Assembly: GCF_000372445.1 (NCBI RefSeq)
Contig: NZ_AQUY01000001.1
Location: 1,060,824-1,124,823 of the forward strand
Length of the DNA stretch: 64,000 nucleotides
From: Corynebacterium ulceribovis DSM 45146
Lineage (GTDB): Bacteria > Actinomycetota > Actinomycetes > Mycobacteriales > Mycobacteriaceae
Direction: 5' to 3'
The notes below the pieces were generated by a model. It was not told the origin of the DNA, ran no database searches, and worked only from the letters and a program-made list of their open reading frames with translations. Shown here piece after piece: positions 14,693 to 23,793 of the stretch. Made by a program: the position numbers and the translations under genes. Position 1 is the first letter of the stretch; each line of letters begins with the position of its first letter.

Positions 14693-17600
14693 AGAACACC
14701 TCCTCGGGTTGAGGCTGCAGCAACAAGTTTGCGGCCCTTCAGCTTCTCAATGTCGGTTTCATTAATCTCCACACGCCCCTCAATGGCATTAACCTGCTTG
14801 CGCAGCACCTCCTCGCCGTCGAGGTTGACAACCAGAGTCACGCCACCCTGTCGCGCGCCGTCCTTCTTGATGTCCTGCCACTGATTGTGGCTAAAGACTG
14901 GCTCCGGCTTGTCGCTCAAGTTCACAGCGAACTCGCCCGGCTTCAGCCAGCCGCCCTGGTCGTAAACTCGCGTGCTGTTCAGCAGCTTTTCCGCAGCGGA
15001 CATCTGCTTGCCGTAGCGGTCAGGGAATGCGGACACCTGGACCTTCTGCGCAGCTGCGCCGGGGTCCATCGACTTGTAATCGAAACTCTTGAGCTTGTTA
15101 AAGAACATGCCCGCCGAGTCGAACGGAGTCATGCGCTCCTTGACCGTGCCCCACGCTCCGTTATCGCGCTGCTGGAACAGGCCAACGCTGTCGTGGTCGG
15201 AACCGATGGCGTCATGGCGGAACTTCAGCGACTCCGGAACACGCCGGTTAGCCCACATTTTCAGCGGGTTACCAGACTCCACCAGCGCAGTGGCGATGCC
15301 AATCTTCGCCGCCAGCTCATCCAGCCCCATCGACTTAGCCTTGCGGGCAATCTCGCGGGCAAAGAACTCCGGACCCCACTTCGGAAGGTCGACGTTCTCG
15401 GTCGCTGCAATCTTCAGCTGCGGGTCGCGCGGGTCGACACTGCCAGACTTCAGTGCCGCGTCCTGAATCTCGTTCGCGTGTTTCTCGGCGACATTGGTCT
15501 TAGGCTGCTCCACCACCTTGGTTGTGATAATGGAATCGCCAGACGGGAACAGGTCGCTACCCTTGGTGGTCAGCAGCTTCTCTGTCAGTGAGCCGCTCAA
15601 TCCGAGGATTTCGAACATCCCACCCGCCACCACGTCAAGAATCGAGCGATTGCCCAGCCAATTGGCTGCAGTGCGGCCAGCCGCCTCTTCTGGCGACAGC
15701 TTGACCAGCTCCTTGGTCGACTCGCCAGAGGTCGACACTGCCACGGCGCCACTATCATCAATGCCCGTTATGAGGGTCGCATCAGCGCCGGTCGCCGCCA
15801 TTTTCGTCATCGACGTGTCGATAGGAATTTCCGGCTTGACAGTCTTGTAGAAAAACTCGTTGTAGTACGAGTCCCACGCGCCAGCCGCACGGCCACCAAT
15901 TTGACCGTTGCCGCGAGCGCCACCCATCTCGAAGTTGGTGCCATCGGGCAGAGTGCCCGAGGTGTGACCACCCGCCGGGCCGCCGTTTCGCATTCCGATG
16001 CGCAGGTCGCCAGCCTTACCCTTGCCACGCTTGAAGCCGTGGCTCGACATCCATGCAGCTTGAGAGCCCGTGGCAAAATGTCGGCCAGACGTATTAATCC
16101 CAGCCGCCAGGGCGGCGACCTTGCCCACAGTATACGAACAATCCCCCCACGCATTTGGGTCACGCGGGAAGTTCTCATACGTCCAGCCCTCAAGAGAGCC
16201 AGAAGCCTTTTGACCGCTAACGCGCCCTCCGCGCACGAACTTGTCAAAATCACCTGCCGTTACGCCGCCGTCAGCAAAGTATGCCGTCGACTTCGGAGCG
16301 ACCGATGCCAGGCTAGGCGCGCTGATAGGCAGGCCGCCCTTGTCTAGCAACGTCAACCCAAACATTTCCGCCGTTTTCGCCAGAATCTGCGTGCTGCGTC
16401 GGCGCTTCGACTTCGCATGTGGGATATAGGACTCGCCTTGCGTTTCAGGCTCAGCCCACACGCGCCACTCGCCGCCGCGAGCAATCTGCGCGACGTGGTT
16501 CTCGCCACCATTGGCGAAGAACTTCACCGCGCCGTCAGCCATGACGGAGCCGTCAGCATTACCGACGCCTGGAATGATCGAACCAATGTCGTTAAAGACG
16601 CCGGTAATCTTGTCTCGAATGCCGCCAATCCAGTCCGACACGCTCGACCAGGCCGACTTCATGCCGTTCCATAGTCCGTTGATGATGTTCTTGCCGGCAC
16701 CTTTGAGCCACTCGCCAGCATTGGAAAAGGCGCTCTTGACTTTGCCGGGCAGCTCATTCAGGTAGGAGATGACCTTATTAATCATCTCGCGCACCTTGGA
16801 TGTGACGCCGCTGTACCACTCCTGCGCCTTCTGCTTCGCAATCGAAACGACTCGCGATAGCGGCGCCGACACCTTTCCTGGAAGCTCGGTGATTTTTGCG
16901 ACCACAAGAGTGACCATCGCCGTCGTCTTCTCGATGAAAGTGTTCTTCCACTCCTCGACCTTGGCCACGACATCGGTGACCATCTCGACGATTTTCGCCT
17001 TGATGGCCTCTACGCCGTCGTGGAACTTGGTCTTCGCCGAATCCCACATGCCGCCGAAACGCGCCAGGGCGTCAGTGGCCCATGTCGAGATGTTCTCGGT
17101 CACCTTGCCGAACGTGTCGGAAATGATGGACTTGATTTTGTCCATACCGCCAGACACAATGCCGCCGATATCCGACCAGCGGCCGGTAAAAATCGCCTTG
17201 ACCACCTCAAATGCGGTGCCGAAGTAGGTTTTCACAACCTCAATCGCACCGCTGACGATGGCCTTAATATTCTCCATCGCCGTAGTGAAGGTAGACTTCC
17301 ACGGCTCGATGATTGGCTCCAGGAAGTTGGTGAGCGGCTCCAGCTTTTCCTTGAACTTGTCTTTGAGCTCCCCGGCCTTGTCGGTCAAGAAGCTAGACGC
17401 CCTGCCCCACTTCTCCTTGGTCGAGTCTGTAAAGCCAGACCACTTTTCCTTGGCGTCGTCGGTGAAGTTGGCCCACTTTTCCTTGGCCTTATCAACGCCC
17501 TTAGAAAAGCCCTCCTTGAGCCAGTCCATCGACCAGAAAGACTTGAAGCTTTCCCAGGCCGACTTCAAGTCGTCGGTCAGGCCGTTCCACCACTCCTTGA

Positions 17601-19512
17601 TGGATTCAACCCCTTCGCCGAACGCTTCCTTGAAGTCGTCCCAGCCTTTCTTGAGCTTGTGGGTGAACTTCTCCCAGATGCGCTTGCCAGTCTCCGTCTG
17701 GGTGAAAAAGTAGACCAGGCCAGCGACAACAGCAGCGATGGCAATGCCGAGCAGCACGAACTGGTTGGCAGCAGTGACAACGTTCAGCGCGGCCTGCGCG
17801 GCGGCCTGCAGCTTCGTGACAACCGTCAGCGACTTGAAAGCCTTAATGATGCCGCCAGCCGCGACAATCTTCTGCTGCAACGCCAGCGCCGCATAGCCGC
17901 CAGCTAGAATCCCGACCGAAACAGCAAGCGGCTCGATAACGTCCCGGTTGTCCTTGATGAAGCCAGCCAGCTTGTCGAACTTCTCGCCGACGTCCTTGAC
18001 GATATCGACAGCCTTCTCTAGCGCCGGCACCATAGCGTCGAACACTTTCGTCGCGATAGGCTCCAGCGCCAGCAGCGCCTGCTGCTTCACCAACTGCCAC
18101 TGCTCGGCAAAGTCTGCCGTCTCTTCGGCTATGCCGACGATGGTGTCATCGGTCGCGCCGATGGAGTCCAGGAAGTCGTCGTAGGCGAACGCGCCAGACT
18201 CGACCGCAGCGACGAATCCTGCGCCACCCTTGGCGCCAAAGAGCTTGTTCGCCAAGTCGATGGCTTCCATGTTCTTGCCGGACTTAGACAGCTTGTCAAT
18301 CTCGACAATCGTCCCCCAGAGCGCCTTTTGCGGGTCTTCGCCAGACTTAGCGAACTCTCCCAGCGCCTTAGTTATGGAGCCGAGGGTTTTCTCCGAGTCC
18401 AGACCGGCCTTGTCGAGCGCGCCCAGCAGACCTGCCGACTCATCCAGCCCAAATCCGAACTTCTGCAGCGCCGGGCCGGACTTCGACAAGTTGTCAGTCA
18501 GCTCAGTGATGGTGCGGCCGGTTGCCTGCGAAATGCGGAAGAGGTTATCCAGAGCTTCCGGCGCTTGCTCAGCTTCAACGCCGAACTGCTGGAACGCACC
18601 GGCGACGGTATTGATATCCGCATCGATTCCCATGTTCTGCAGCTGCAAAAACTGCTCCGTCAGAGCTTCCAACGGCTCGCCGGTGTAGCCCAGGCGGGTG
18701 TTCAGGTCGGCAAGTGTCGAGCCAATCTGCGCTAAGCCGCCATCCATGGCCGGCACGTTATTAGCCAGCTTCTGTGCCGACTCGGAAAGCTCATCGAACG
18801 CGGCGCCAGACGCACCCGTTCCGACACGAATCGTGTCGTACATGTCGTCAAAGCCTGCGCCGATGTCGTACAGCCCCTTGAGGGCCGCGCCAGCTGCAGC
18901 GCCAATAGCCGCGATTCCGACAGCGAACTTGTCGAAAGACAGGCCAGCCTCGTCAGACTTATCGCCAGCATCGCCAACAGCGTCGCCAAGCTCGGAAGTC
19001 GACTCGGTAGCGCCGTCAGTCGCCTTAGCTAGCTCGTCCTGGCGCTGCGCCAGAGACTCCGACGCGCGAGCCGACTCGGTCATAGCCTTTTCGACGCCGC
19101 GCTCTGCCTTCTCGACACTCATTGCAGCGGTCTCGACACCGGCGCGCTTCTTCAGAACGTCAGCCTCGGCCTTAGCTAGCTGCTCGGCGGTCGCGCCGCC
19201 ACTGCTGCGCAGCGTCTCCAGCTTCGATTCGGCAGCTTCGAGCTGCTTAGACGCGGCAGCGGCCTTACCCTGCTGAATTGATAGCCTACCCTGCGCGTCA
19301 TGCAGCTCTTCGGAAGATTTGGTGACACGGTACTGCGCCTTTTCGACAGCCTGCAGCGCCTTATCGGAGCCGGTAGACATGCCCTTCTGCATGGCGGCGC
19401 CAGCCTGCTTGGCAGCCTTTTCCGCCGGGGCGACCAGCTTAGACTTTAACTCCGAGTTGATGCCAGAAAGCGACACCGTCACCGGCAAAATTGCCGCGCC
19501 TCCGCTCGCCAT
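14689..19512 (-). CDS. tail tape measure protein with two wall-cleaving domains
   Basis: A 1607-residue protein that sets tail length. The N-terminal third has a coiled coil (to about 185) and the TP901-type tape measure region (GLYDIGAGFDDMYDTIRVGTG, FGFGLDESAGLLGALDKAGLD). A hydrophobic segment follows at about 550-610, then long helical repeats. Near 1120-1230 lies an NlpC/P60-like region (WGDCSYTVGKVAALAAG, GGHTSGTLPDGTNFEMGG). Near 1380-1500 lies a lysozyme-like transglycosylase region (ATALVESGNP, SVGLFQQR). These would open the wall during DNA entry. Confidence 0.9.
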   Translation of the reverse strand: MASGGAAILPVTVSLSGINSELKSKLVAPAEKAAKQAGAAMQKGMSTGSDKALQAVEKAQYRVTKSSEELHDAQGRLSIQQGKAAAASKQLEAAESKLETLRSSGGATAEQLAKAEADVLKKRAGVETAAMSVEKAERGVEKAMTESARASESLAQRQDELAKATDGATESTSELGDAVGDAGDKSDEAGLSFDKFAVGIAAIGAAAGAALKGLYDIGAGFDDMYDTIRVGTGASGAAFDELSESAQKLANNVPAMDGGLAQIGSTLADLNTRLGYTGEPLEALTEQFLQLQNMGIDADINTVAGAFQQFGVEAEQAPEALDNLFRISQATGRTITELTDNLSKSGPALQKFGFGLDESAGLLGALDKAGLDSEKTLGSITKALGEFAKSGEDPQKALWGTIVEIDKLSKSGKNMEAIDLANKLFGAKGGAGFVAAVESGAFAYDDFLDSIGATDDTIVGIAEETADFAEQWQLVKQQALLALEPIATKVFDAMVPALEKAVDIVKDVGEKFDKLAGFIKDNRDVIEPLAVSVGILAGGYAALALQQKIVAAGGIIKAFKSLTVVTKLQAAAQAALNVVTAANQFVLLGIAIAAVVAGLVYFFTQTETGKRIWEKFTHKLKKGWDDFKEAFGEGVESIKEWWNGLTDDLKSAWESFKSFWSMDWLKEGFSKGVDKAKEKWANFTDDAKEKWSGFTDSTKEKWGRASSFLTDKAGELKDKFKEKLEPLTNFLEPIIEPWKSTFTTAMENIKAIVSGAIEVVKTYFGTAFEVVKAIFTGRWSDIGGIVSGGMDKIKSIISDTFGKVTENISTWATDALARFGGMWDSAKTKFHDGVEAIKAKIVEMVTDVVAKVEEWKNTFIEKTTAMVTLVVAKITELPGKVSAPLSRVVSIAKQKAQEWYSGVTSKVREMINKVISYLNELPGKVKSAFSNAGEWLKGAGKNIINGLWNGMKSAWSSVSDWIGGIRDKITGVFNDIGSIIPGVGNADGSVMADGAVKFFANGGENHVAQIARGGEWRVWAEPETQGESYIPHAKSKRRRSTQILAKTAEMFGLTLLDKGGLPISAPSLASVAPKSTAYFADGGVTAGDFDKFVRGGRVSGQKASGSLEGWTYENFPRDPNAWGDCSYTVGKVAALAAGINTSGRHFATGSQAAWMSSHGFKRGKGKAGDLRIGMRNGGPAGGHTSGTLPDGTNFEMGGARGNGQIGGRAAGAWDSYYNEFFYKTVKPEIPIDTSMTKMAATGADATLITGIDDSGAVAVSTSGESTKELVKLSPEEAAGRTAANWLGNRSILDVVAGGMFEILGLSGSLTEKLLTTKGSDLFPSGDSIITTKVVEQPKTNVAEKHANEIQDAALKSGSVDPRDPQLKIAATENVDLPKWGPEFFAREIARKAKSMGLDELAAKIGIATALVESGNPLKMWANRRVPESLKFRHDAIGSDHDSVGLFQQRDNGAWGTVKERMTPFDSAGMFFNKLKSFDYKSMDPGAAAQKVQVSAFPDRYGKQMSAAEKLLNSTRVYDQGGWLKPGEFAVNLSDKPEPVFSHNQWQDIKKDGARQGGVTLVVNLDGEEVLRKQVNAIEGRVEINETDIEKLKGRKLVAAASTRGGVL

Positions 19513-19514
19513 GC

Positions 19515-19884
19515 CTACCTCCCGATAGCGTTGAACCTCCGCGCCTTAGCGCGGGCAATCTCCATAATTTTTTGACGCTCAATCGCGTCACGGCGGCGCT
19601 CTAACTCCGTCCATCGCGGGTGCGAGCGCTGCGCAGATAGCTCCCACAGATCAAGCAGCAAAGAGCCAATCTCACTGATGGGCACACGGCCGCTAATCGC
19701 CGACTGAAACGCAGACTCCGGCGGCAAATGCGTCACCAGAACGAACAATCTGCGCAACGTAAAACGCGACGCGCCGCCATGGGGGCGGAACACGTCGCGA
19801 TAGTCCTGCGAGTAATACCGCTGCAGGTCGGCCTCTATCTCGTCCTCATGGTCAAAAATGAGAGCGAGTAGCCCTATTTTTTTT
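19515..19884 (-). CDS. tail assembly chaperone, frameshifted T part (GpGT)
   Basis: This frame continues the upstream chaperone after a -1 shift. The zero-frame protein ends IEKK-stop exactly at a run of eight A, and slipping back one base at that run reads on as KKIGLLALIFDHEDE for about 120 residues. Order, size and the slippery run match the lambda G/GT pair, where the fusion recruits tail protein to the tape measure during assembly. An ATG at 19907 exists in this frame but has no good ribosome site. Confidence 0.8.
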
Positions 19885-20221
19885 CGATATCTCGGTGCTC
19901 GGCCCATGCGGTAATTGCGTCGCCAAGCTCTCCAGAAGTCGCGCCAGCAAGAATGAGCTTCTCCACCTGGTCCTGGCCGAGCAGCGCCTCAATCGCTGCC
20001 AGTGCGTACTTTTCCGGGTATTTCGACGCCATCATCAGCGCAGCTGGTGTCGCACCCTCGCGAAAACGGTCTTCAACCTCAATCCCTTCGCCGTTCACCT
20101 CGACGGTGAACTTTGGGAATTCGGTTTCGTCAGCCGATTCTGCGGCCACCTCCTTAACGACTTCGGAGGTGGTCTTTACGTCTTCCAGCTCTTCGCTAGC
20201 TGGGTTCTTCTTCGTGGTCAT
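19874..20221 (-). CDS. tail assembly chaperone (GpG)
   Basis: A 115-residue acidic protein between the major tail gene and the tape measure. The C-terminal half (GATPAALMMASKYPEKYALAAIEALLGQDQVEKL) resembles tail assembly chaperones of actinophages. It ends at the A8 slippery site, so it makes both a short form and a longer fusion. The start (ATG at 20221) has AAAGGA upstream and lies at the end of the interleaved stems at 20221-20307, which could control its level. Confidence 0.82.
   Translation of the reverse strand: MTTKKNPASEELEDVKTTSEVVKEVAAESADETEFPKFTVEVNGEGIEVEDRFREGATPAALMMASKYPEKYALAAIEALLGQDQVEKLILAGATSGELGDAITAWAEHRDIEKK
19877..19884 (-). promoter_or_regulatory. A8 slippery site for -1 frameshifting
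   Basis: Eight A on the minus strand (GAA AAA AAA TAG in the zero frame). The stop codon follows at once, and the downstream frame is offset by -1, as checked from coordinates. Confidence 0.8.
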
Positions 20222-20307
20222 GGCGGGTCCTTTCAGGCATAAGTGAAGTTTGTACTGGCGGGTCTTTGGATAGGGCTAGGGGCGACCCGCCAGGAACTCC
20301 CCTAGCC
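20221..20307 (-). promoter_or_regulatory. interleaved stems before the tail chaperone gene
   Basis: In the minus-strand RNA, GGCTAGGGG (20307-20299) can pair with CCCCTAGCC (20282-20274), and CTGGCGGGTC (20293-20284) with GACCCGCCAG (20264-20255). The two stems are interleaved, so they form a pseudoknot or exclude each other. A second GACCCGCCA copy (20229-20221) reaches the chaperone start codon and could also pair with the CTGGCGGGTC segment. No T-run follows, so this is more likely translational control than termination. Confidence 0.55.
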
Positions 20308-20317
20308 CATTCACCTA

Positions 20318-20998
20318 CTAAACTTCTGGGTCGGTAGGTGTGTCGCCGGTCTCATCCGGAACGTCATCACCGTTAGCGTCAACAGCCGCCCCAAAACGAA
20401 TAACCTCAGGCATCTCAGCCACCTGGTCGCCGCCCTGCAGACGCAGGTAGTCATACAAGCCGCCCTTATCGTCCTTGCGCACGTCAGCCTGGAACGTCGT
20501 CACGGTCGCACCGTCATCGTTGCGGTCGCGTGCGCCAGCTGGGTAAATCAGCGCCTTACGTCGAGAAACGTCAATCCAGACGTCACCGAAACTGTTGGTG
20601 GTCTTGAATGCGATGAACTGCTCCGCTGGGTTTTCCGGGGTGACCAGAACGCCAGCTTCGTCGCGCTTGAACTCGGAGCCTGGCCACATGAAGCCAAAGG
20701 TCACCTCGTTCTCTTCCAGAGCGTCGAAAGTGCGGGAGTCCTTGTTGAACTTGTTGTTCATCAGCTGGAGGACGCCGCCGAAGGACTTGATTTCAGTGCG
20801 GTCAACTTCCGGCTCTTGGCCGATGGCAGAGCCCTCGTTTAGAAGGCCGACGAACTTCCACACCTCTGGGTCGAAGCTGCCGTCCATGCCTACCTTCGGG
20901 TCAGCATCGTCGGAAATGTAAACCTCGGCATTCTTCCAAATGTCGATGTAGCGGGCGCGCTCAGTTTCGAGCGTCTGGTCTTTAATTGGGCTAGACAT
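20318..20998 (-). CDS. major tail tube protein
   Basis: A 226-residue acidic protein placed between the tail terminator and the chaperone pair, as major tail proteins are. The sequence is beta-rich, with ARYIDIWKNAEVYISDDADPKVG near the start and a GGVLQL/KDSRTFDALEENEVTFGF core typical of actinophage tube proteins. The acidic end (DANGDDVPDETGDTPTDPEV) is probably exposed. It forms the tube through which DNA passes. Confidence 0.85.
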   Translation of the reverse strand: MSSPIKDQTLETERARYIDIWKNAEVYISDDADPKVGMDGSFDPEVWKFVGLLNEGSAIGQEPEVDRTEIKSFGGVLQLMNNKFNKDSRTFDALEENEVTFGFMWPGSEFKRDEAGVLVTPENPAEQFIAFKTTNSFGDVWIDVSRRKALIYPAGARDRNDDGATVTTFQADVRKDDKGGLYDYLRLQGGDQVAEMPEVIRFGAAVDANGDDVPDETGDTPTDPEV

Positions 20999-21000
20999 AG

Positions 21001-21396
21001 CTACCTTTCATGTTTGGTTGATTCGGCCACGACCGTGACCGCGGCTACCCAGCCCTTAGTGGCTGCGTCTCGCGCGCACACCAAGCCAGGGCCGGGGGAT
21101 ATGCGAAAACCTCGCACATTGGCGGGGTTCAGAAGCCAGGCATCAATCTGCGTGGCCATGTTTCTGACTGTCGGCTCGTGCCGCGCATACACGGCAACTC
21201 GGACGTTCTCTGTCGATGTGGCGCGGCCGTGGTGGGGCGTGCCGTCTCCGGTCACCGTCACTGCAGCCACGCCACTGTCTGCTGTCCAGCCGTCAGGAAG
21301 TTCAGAGCGAACAGCCTGGCCGTTCGCCATCACTTCCCGAAGCTGAGCGCGGATAGCCTTTGGCGCGTCGCGCTGAATGAAGTGGCTAGTTAGCAT
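21001..21396 (-). CDS. tail terminator-like / head-tail connector protein
   Basis: A 131-residue protein just upstream of the major tail gene. Composition and order (two connectors, an HK97 gp10-like protein, this gene, then tube) fit the tail terminator that caps the tube. The central NVRVAVYARHEPTVRNMATQIDAWLL segment resembles such proteins. The call rests mainly on order. Confidence 0.65.
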   Translation of the reverse strand: MLTSHFIQRDAPKAIRAQLREVMANGQAVRSELPDGWTADSGVAAVTVTGDGTPHHGRATSTENVRVAVYARHEPTVRNMATQIDAWLLNPANVRGFRISPGPGLVCARDAATKGWVAAVTVVAESTKHER

Positions 21397-21658
21397 AGCG
21401 TCGCACGTCCAATCCGGCTGCAGCAGCCGCGCGGGTCAGCGAACCGCGCTTAGCCTGCGTAGCCATCGCCTTCGGGTGCGCCATGACAACCATGGCCACT
21501 GGGCGGCCGTTGCGGTCCAGCTTGTCGTGCACGTTCACTGGAATGTCCGGCTCGTTGATGTTGCCGGCCACCTTGCGACCTGCGGCGGCAACCTCCGGAG
21601 CGAGCTGCTGAAGCAAGCCCTTGTACCACTCGTCAGGCAGGTCAAGCTGCATAGCCAT
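21386..21658 (-). CDS. HK97 gp10-like head-tail protein
   Basis: A 90-residue protein started at the ATG at 21658, which overlaps the upstream stop (ATGA). It ends with the Arg/Ala-rich helix common to this class (AKRGSLTRAAAAAGLDVRRYAN). It lies between a head-closure protein and the tail terminator, the place of HK97 gp10-type tail completion proteins. Longer frames upstream only read through the neighbour. Confidence 0.65.
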   Translation of the reverse strand: MAMQLDLPDEWYKGLLQQLAPEVAAAGRKVAGNINEPDIPVNVHDKLDRNGRPVAMVVMAHPKAMATQAKRGSLTRAAAAAGLDVRRYAN

Positions 21659-21990
21659 CAGCCCTCGCCCCTCACACAGTCGAACACCATGCTTGGCCGG
21701 TGTGAACGCAGCGCAGGACGCCGGTTCTTCGACCAGTCCCACGCCGTCAGGCGCACCTGGTAGCGCTCGCCGCGCACCGTCACGTCGTCGCCGTCCTCCA
21801 CCTGCGTTCCAGCTGGTGCCCACACGCGCAGCACGTCGATGGTGCCCTGCTTGTCCTCGTCAGACATCTCTGACATGGCTAGCGGCTGCACCGTCTTCAC
21901 CGCGACTGTGCGGTCGGCAGCGCCAGGCAGTGGGTTGCCATCGTCGTCGACGCCAGCAGCCTTGCCGTGAATGATGATGCTCTCCATCAC
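21658..21990 (-). CDS. head closure / connector protein
   Basis: A 110-residue beta-rich protein (TIDVLRVWAPAGTQVEDGDDVTVRGERYQV). The pattern of a small beta barrel in the second place after the capsid connector genes fits head-closure proteins of the SPP1 gp16 type. It overlaps both neighbours by a few bases. Function assigned by order and fold impression. Confidence 0.65.
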   Translation of the reverse strand: MMESIIIHGKAAGVDDDGNPLPGAADRTVAVKTVQPLAMSEMSDEDKQGTIDVLRVWAPAGTQVEDGDDVTVRGERYQVRLTAWDWSKNRRPALRSHRPSMVFDCVRGEG

Positions 21991-22448
21991 GCACCACCTG
22001 GCCGCTCGGAAAACTCGGCACCAAACCAGCGCTCGCGCGAACCGAACGGGATAACCCGCCCACCGCGTCCGCGTGGCCTTGTCCAGCCGTGGAGCCCAAG
22101 CAACTCCAGCACGGCGTCGTCGATGCCAACGCCGCCCCAGTGGAATCCAATCCCCTGGGAAAAAGTGATGGAGTCAGACTCTTGACCCGTCGTCGATGCG
22201 ACCGACATGCGGCCAACGTTCTCACCGACAAGCACCGCCTGCGACACCATGATGCGCACCGCCTGGCGCACAGCCATCGGCAGCCACGGCACATGCTGCA
22301 GCTCGGCAGCAAAGTCGCGGCCACGGCGGGCGAACTCCAGGGTGATGAGCTCTAGCGACTGACTGATGAGCGCGCTCATTCGCTCGCGCTCTTCGTCGAG
22401 CAGAGGGCGCGGAAAGACGCTCTCCACGTCAGATGCGGTGACCTCCAT
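21987..22448 (-). CDS. head-tail adaptor (Gp19/Gp15/Gp42-like)
   Basis: A 153-residue protein beginning with helices (VESVFPRPLLDEERERMSALISQSLELI), the usual pattern of head-tail adaptors that plug the portal ring. It stands third after the capsid gene. The Trp/Gly-rich end (FHWGGVGIDDAVLELLGLHGW) recurs in related phage proteins. Moderately sure. Confidence 0.68.
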   Translation of the reverse strand: MEVTASDVESVFPRPLLDEERERMSALISQSLELITLEFARRGRDFAAELQHVPWLPMAVRQAVRIMVSQAVLVGENVGRMSVASTTGQESDSITFSQGIGFHWGGVGIDDAVLELLGLHGWTRPRGRGGRVIPFGSRERWFGAEFSERPGGA

Positions 22449-22467
22449 ACCCTCCCCTCTCCGGCCG

Positions 22468-22830
22468 CTAGTCGGCCTGAACAGTCTTCGTGATGAAGCC
22501 CATAATCTCGTTGCGCTTGGTCAGTCCGGTCAGCTTGATGCCATTGGACCGCGCATACTCTTTCCAGATGGCAACCGGGGCGGTCTTGGCAGGCAGTGGG
22601 CCGTAGGCCGTGCTCACCTGCTCCGGCTCCGGTTCCTTCTCCGGCTCTGGCTCTGGTTTGCCCGCTTCCGGTTCAGGTGCCGGTCCTGGCTCCGACTCTT
22701 CAGCGATAAGACTGCGCTCAAGCAGAGCCTTAGCGTCCGCGTCAGACACGTCGAGCACAGTTCCAGACGGATGAACCTGACGGGAGCCAAGTGGAAAGCG
22801 AGCTGCCTTCAGTAATGTCACTTTTGGCAT
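22468..22830 (-). CDS. capsid-associated protein with PE-rich linker and HeH-like end
   Basis: A 120-residue protein downstream of the capsid gene. A short N-terminal domain (to about residue 42) is joined by a Pro/Glu linker (EPEPEPEKEPEPEQ) to a C-terminal helix-extended-loop-helix segment (VAIWKEYARSNGIKLTGLTKR). Such HeH/LEM-like ends occur in phage head proteins and may bind DNA. Function unknown. Confidence 0.6.
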   Translation of the reverse strand: MPKVTLLKAARFPLGSRQVHPSGTVLDVSDADAKALLERSLIAEESEPGPAPEPEAGKPEPEPEKEPEPEQVSTAYGPLPAKTAPVAIWKEYARSNGIKLTGLTKRNEIMGFITKTVQAD

Positions 22831-22843
22831 TGTGCACCGCCGC

Positions 22844-23782
22844 CTAAATAGCGCCGACCAGCTTCACAATCGCCTTTGGCGCGCGCACTGCCAGGTGACG
22901 GAAGTGGACGTAGTCAGAGCGGAACGCCATGGTCGCACCGCCCAGCTCGGACTGGCCGCGCTCAGAGTACCAGTCGGTGAAGCGCGGGCCACCAATCTGG
23001 AAGCGGGTGCCGACCTTGCCGTACTCTTCGCCAGCGAAGACGTAGACGACACCATCGGGTAGCGCCTGGTCTGCGACCAGCTGGAACTGCTCGGCGATGA
23101 GCGGCTGGTTGGCGACGTCAGCAAACAGCGGATTCTTCGATGCCATGTCACCGGTGTACATCTTGACGACCTGATCGTTGCGCTTCAGGCCGTTCAAGGT
23201 GCGGCGGTTGCCCCACACGAAGCCAGCAGAATAGTTGAACTTGTTGCCGTTCGCGTCTACAGCGCTTGCGAGCAGGTCGTCAGCAGCAAAGAGATCGTCA
23301 GCGGCCTTTGCGGCTTCGTCAGTCCACTTGGCGTCGACGGTCAGCTCTTCAATGCCGGCAGCTTCGAGGGCCGCGACAGCGTCGGCGGAGTTGCGACGTC
23401 GAATTTCAGCCAGGCGGGAAACCAGCTCGCGCTGAATAACAGTGCCGGATGCAGCGCCAATATTGCGCTGCTCCCACGATACGCGCAGACCCAAGGCGAG
23501 CTTGCTGAGCTCGGCAGTCTTTCGCGGGCCACGGCTAGGGTCGCCAACCGGAATCTCGCCGAATTCAGCCACCTGCTGAACGGCCTCGTCAAGCGCTGGG
23601 GCGACATCCAGATTATAGGCAACAGCCATGCTGTCCACATCCTCTGGCGAGAAAAGCAGGTCGTAGGCCTGGGTGCCGATGAGCTGCTCTGCGGCAGCAG
23701 CTTCAAGCAGCTCCGAAGAGGTCAGGATGTCGCTGACAGTCAGGTCAGCGAGCGAGTCAAAAACAGAGTTTTCAACAGACAT
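22844..23782 (-). CDS. major capsid protein
   Basis: A 312-residue protein with a strong GGAGG site before the ATG at 23782; the longer open frame upstream runs through the decoration gene and is discarded. It stands after the decoration protein and before the connectors. The pattern of an N-terminal helix, a central helix-rich region and a C-terminal beta region (GGATMAFRSDYVHFRHLAVRAPKAIVKL) fits HK97-fold capsid proteins. Confidence 0.85.
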   Translation of the reverse strand: MSVENSVFDSLADLTVSDILTSSELLEAAAAEQLIGTQAYDLLFSPEDVDSMAVAYNLDVAPALDEAVQQVAEFGEIPVGDPSRGPRKTAELSKLALGLRVSWEQRNIGAASGTVIQRELVSRLAEIRRRNSADAVAALEAAGIEELTVDAKWTDEAAKAADDLFAADDLLASAVDANGNKFNYSAGFVWGNRRTLNGLKRNDQVVKMYTGDMASKNPLFADVANQPLIAEQFQLVADQALPDGVVYVFAGEEYGKVGTRFQIGGPRFTDWYSERGQSELGGATMAFRSDYVHFRHLAVRAPKAIVKLVGAI

Positions 23783-23793
23783 AGGTTTGCCTC

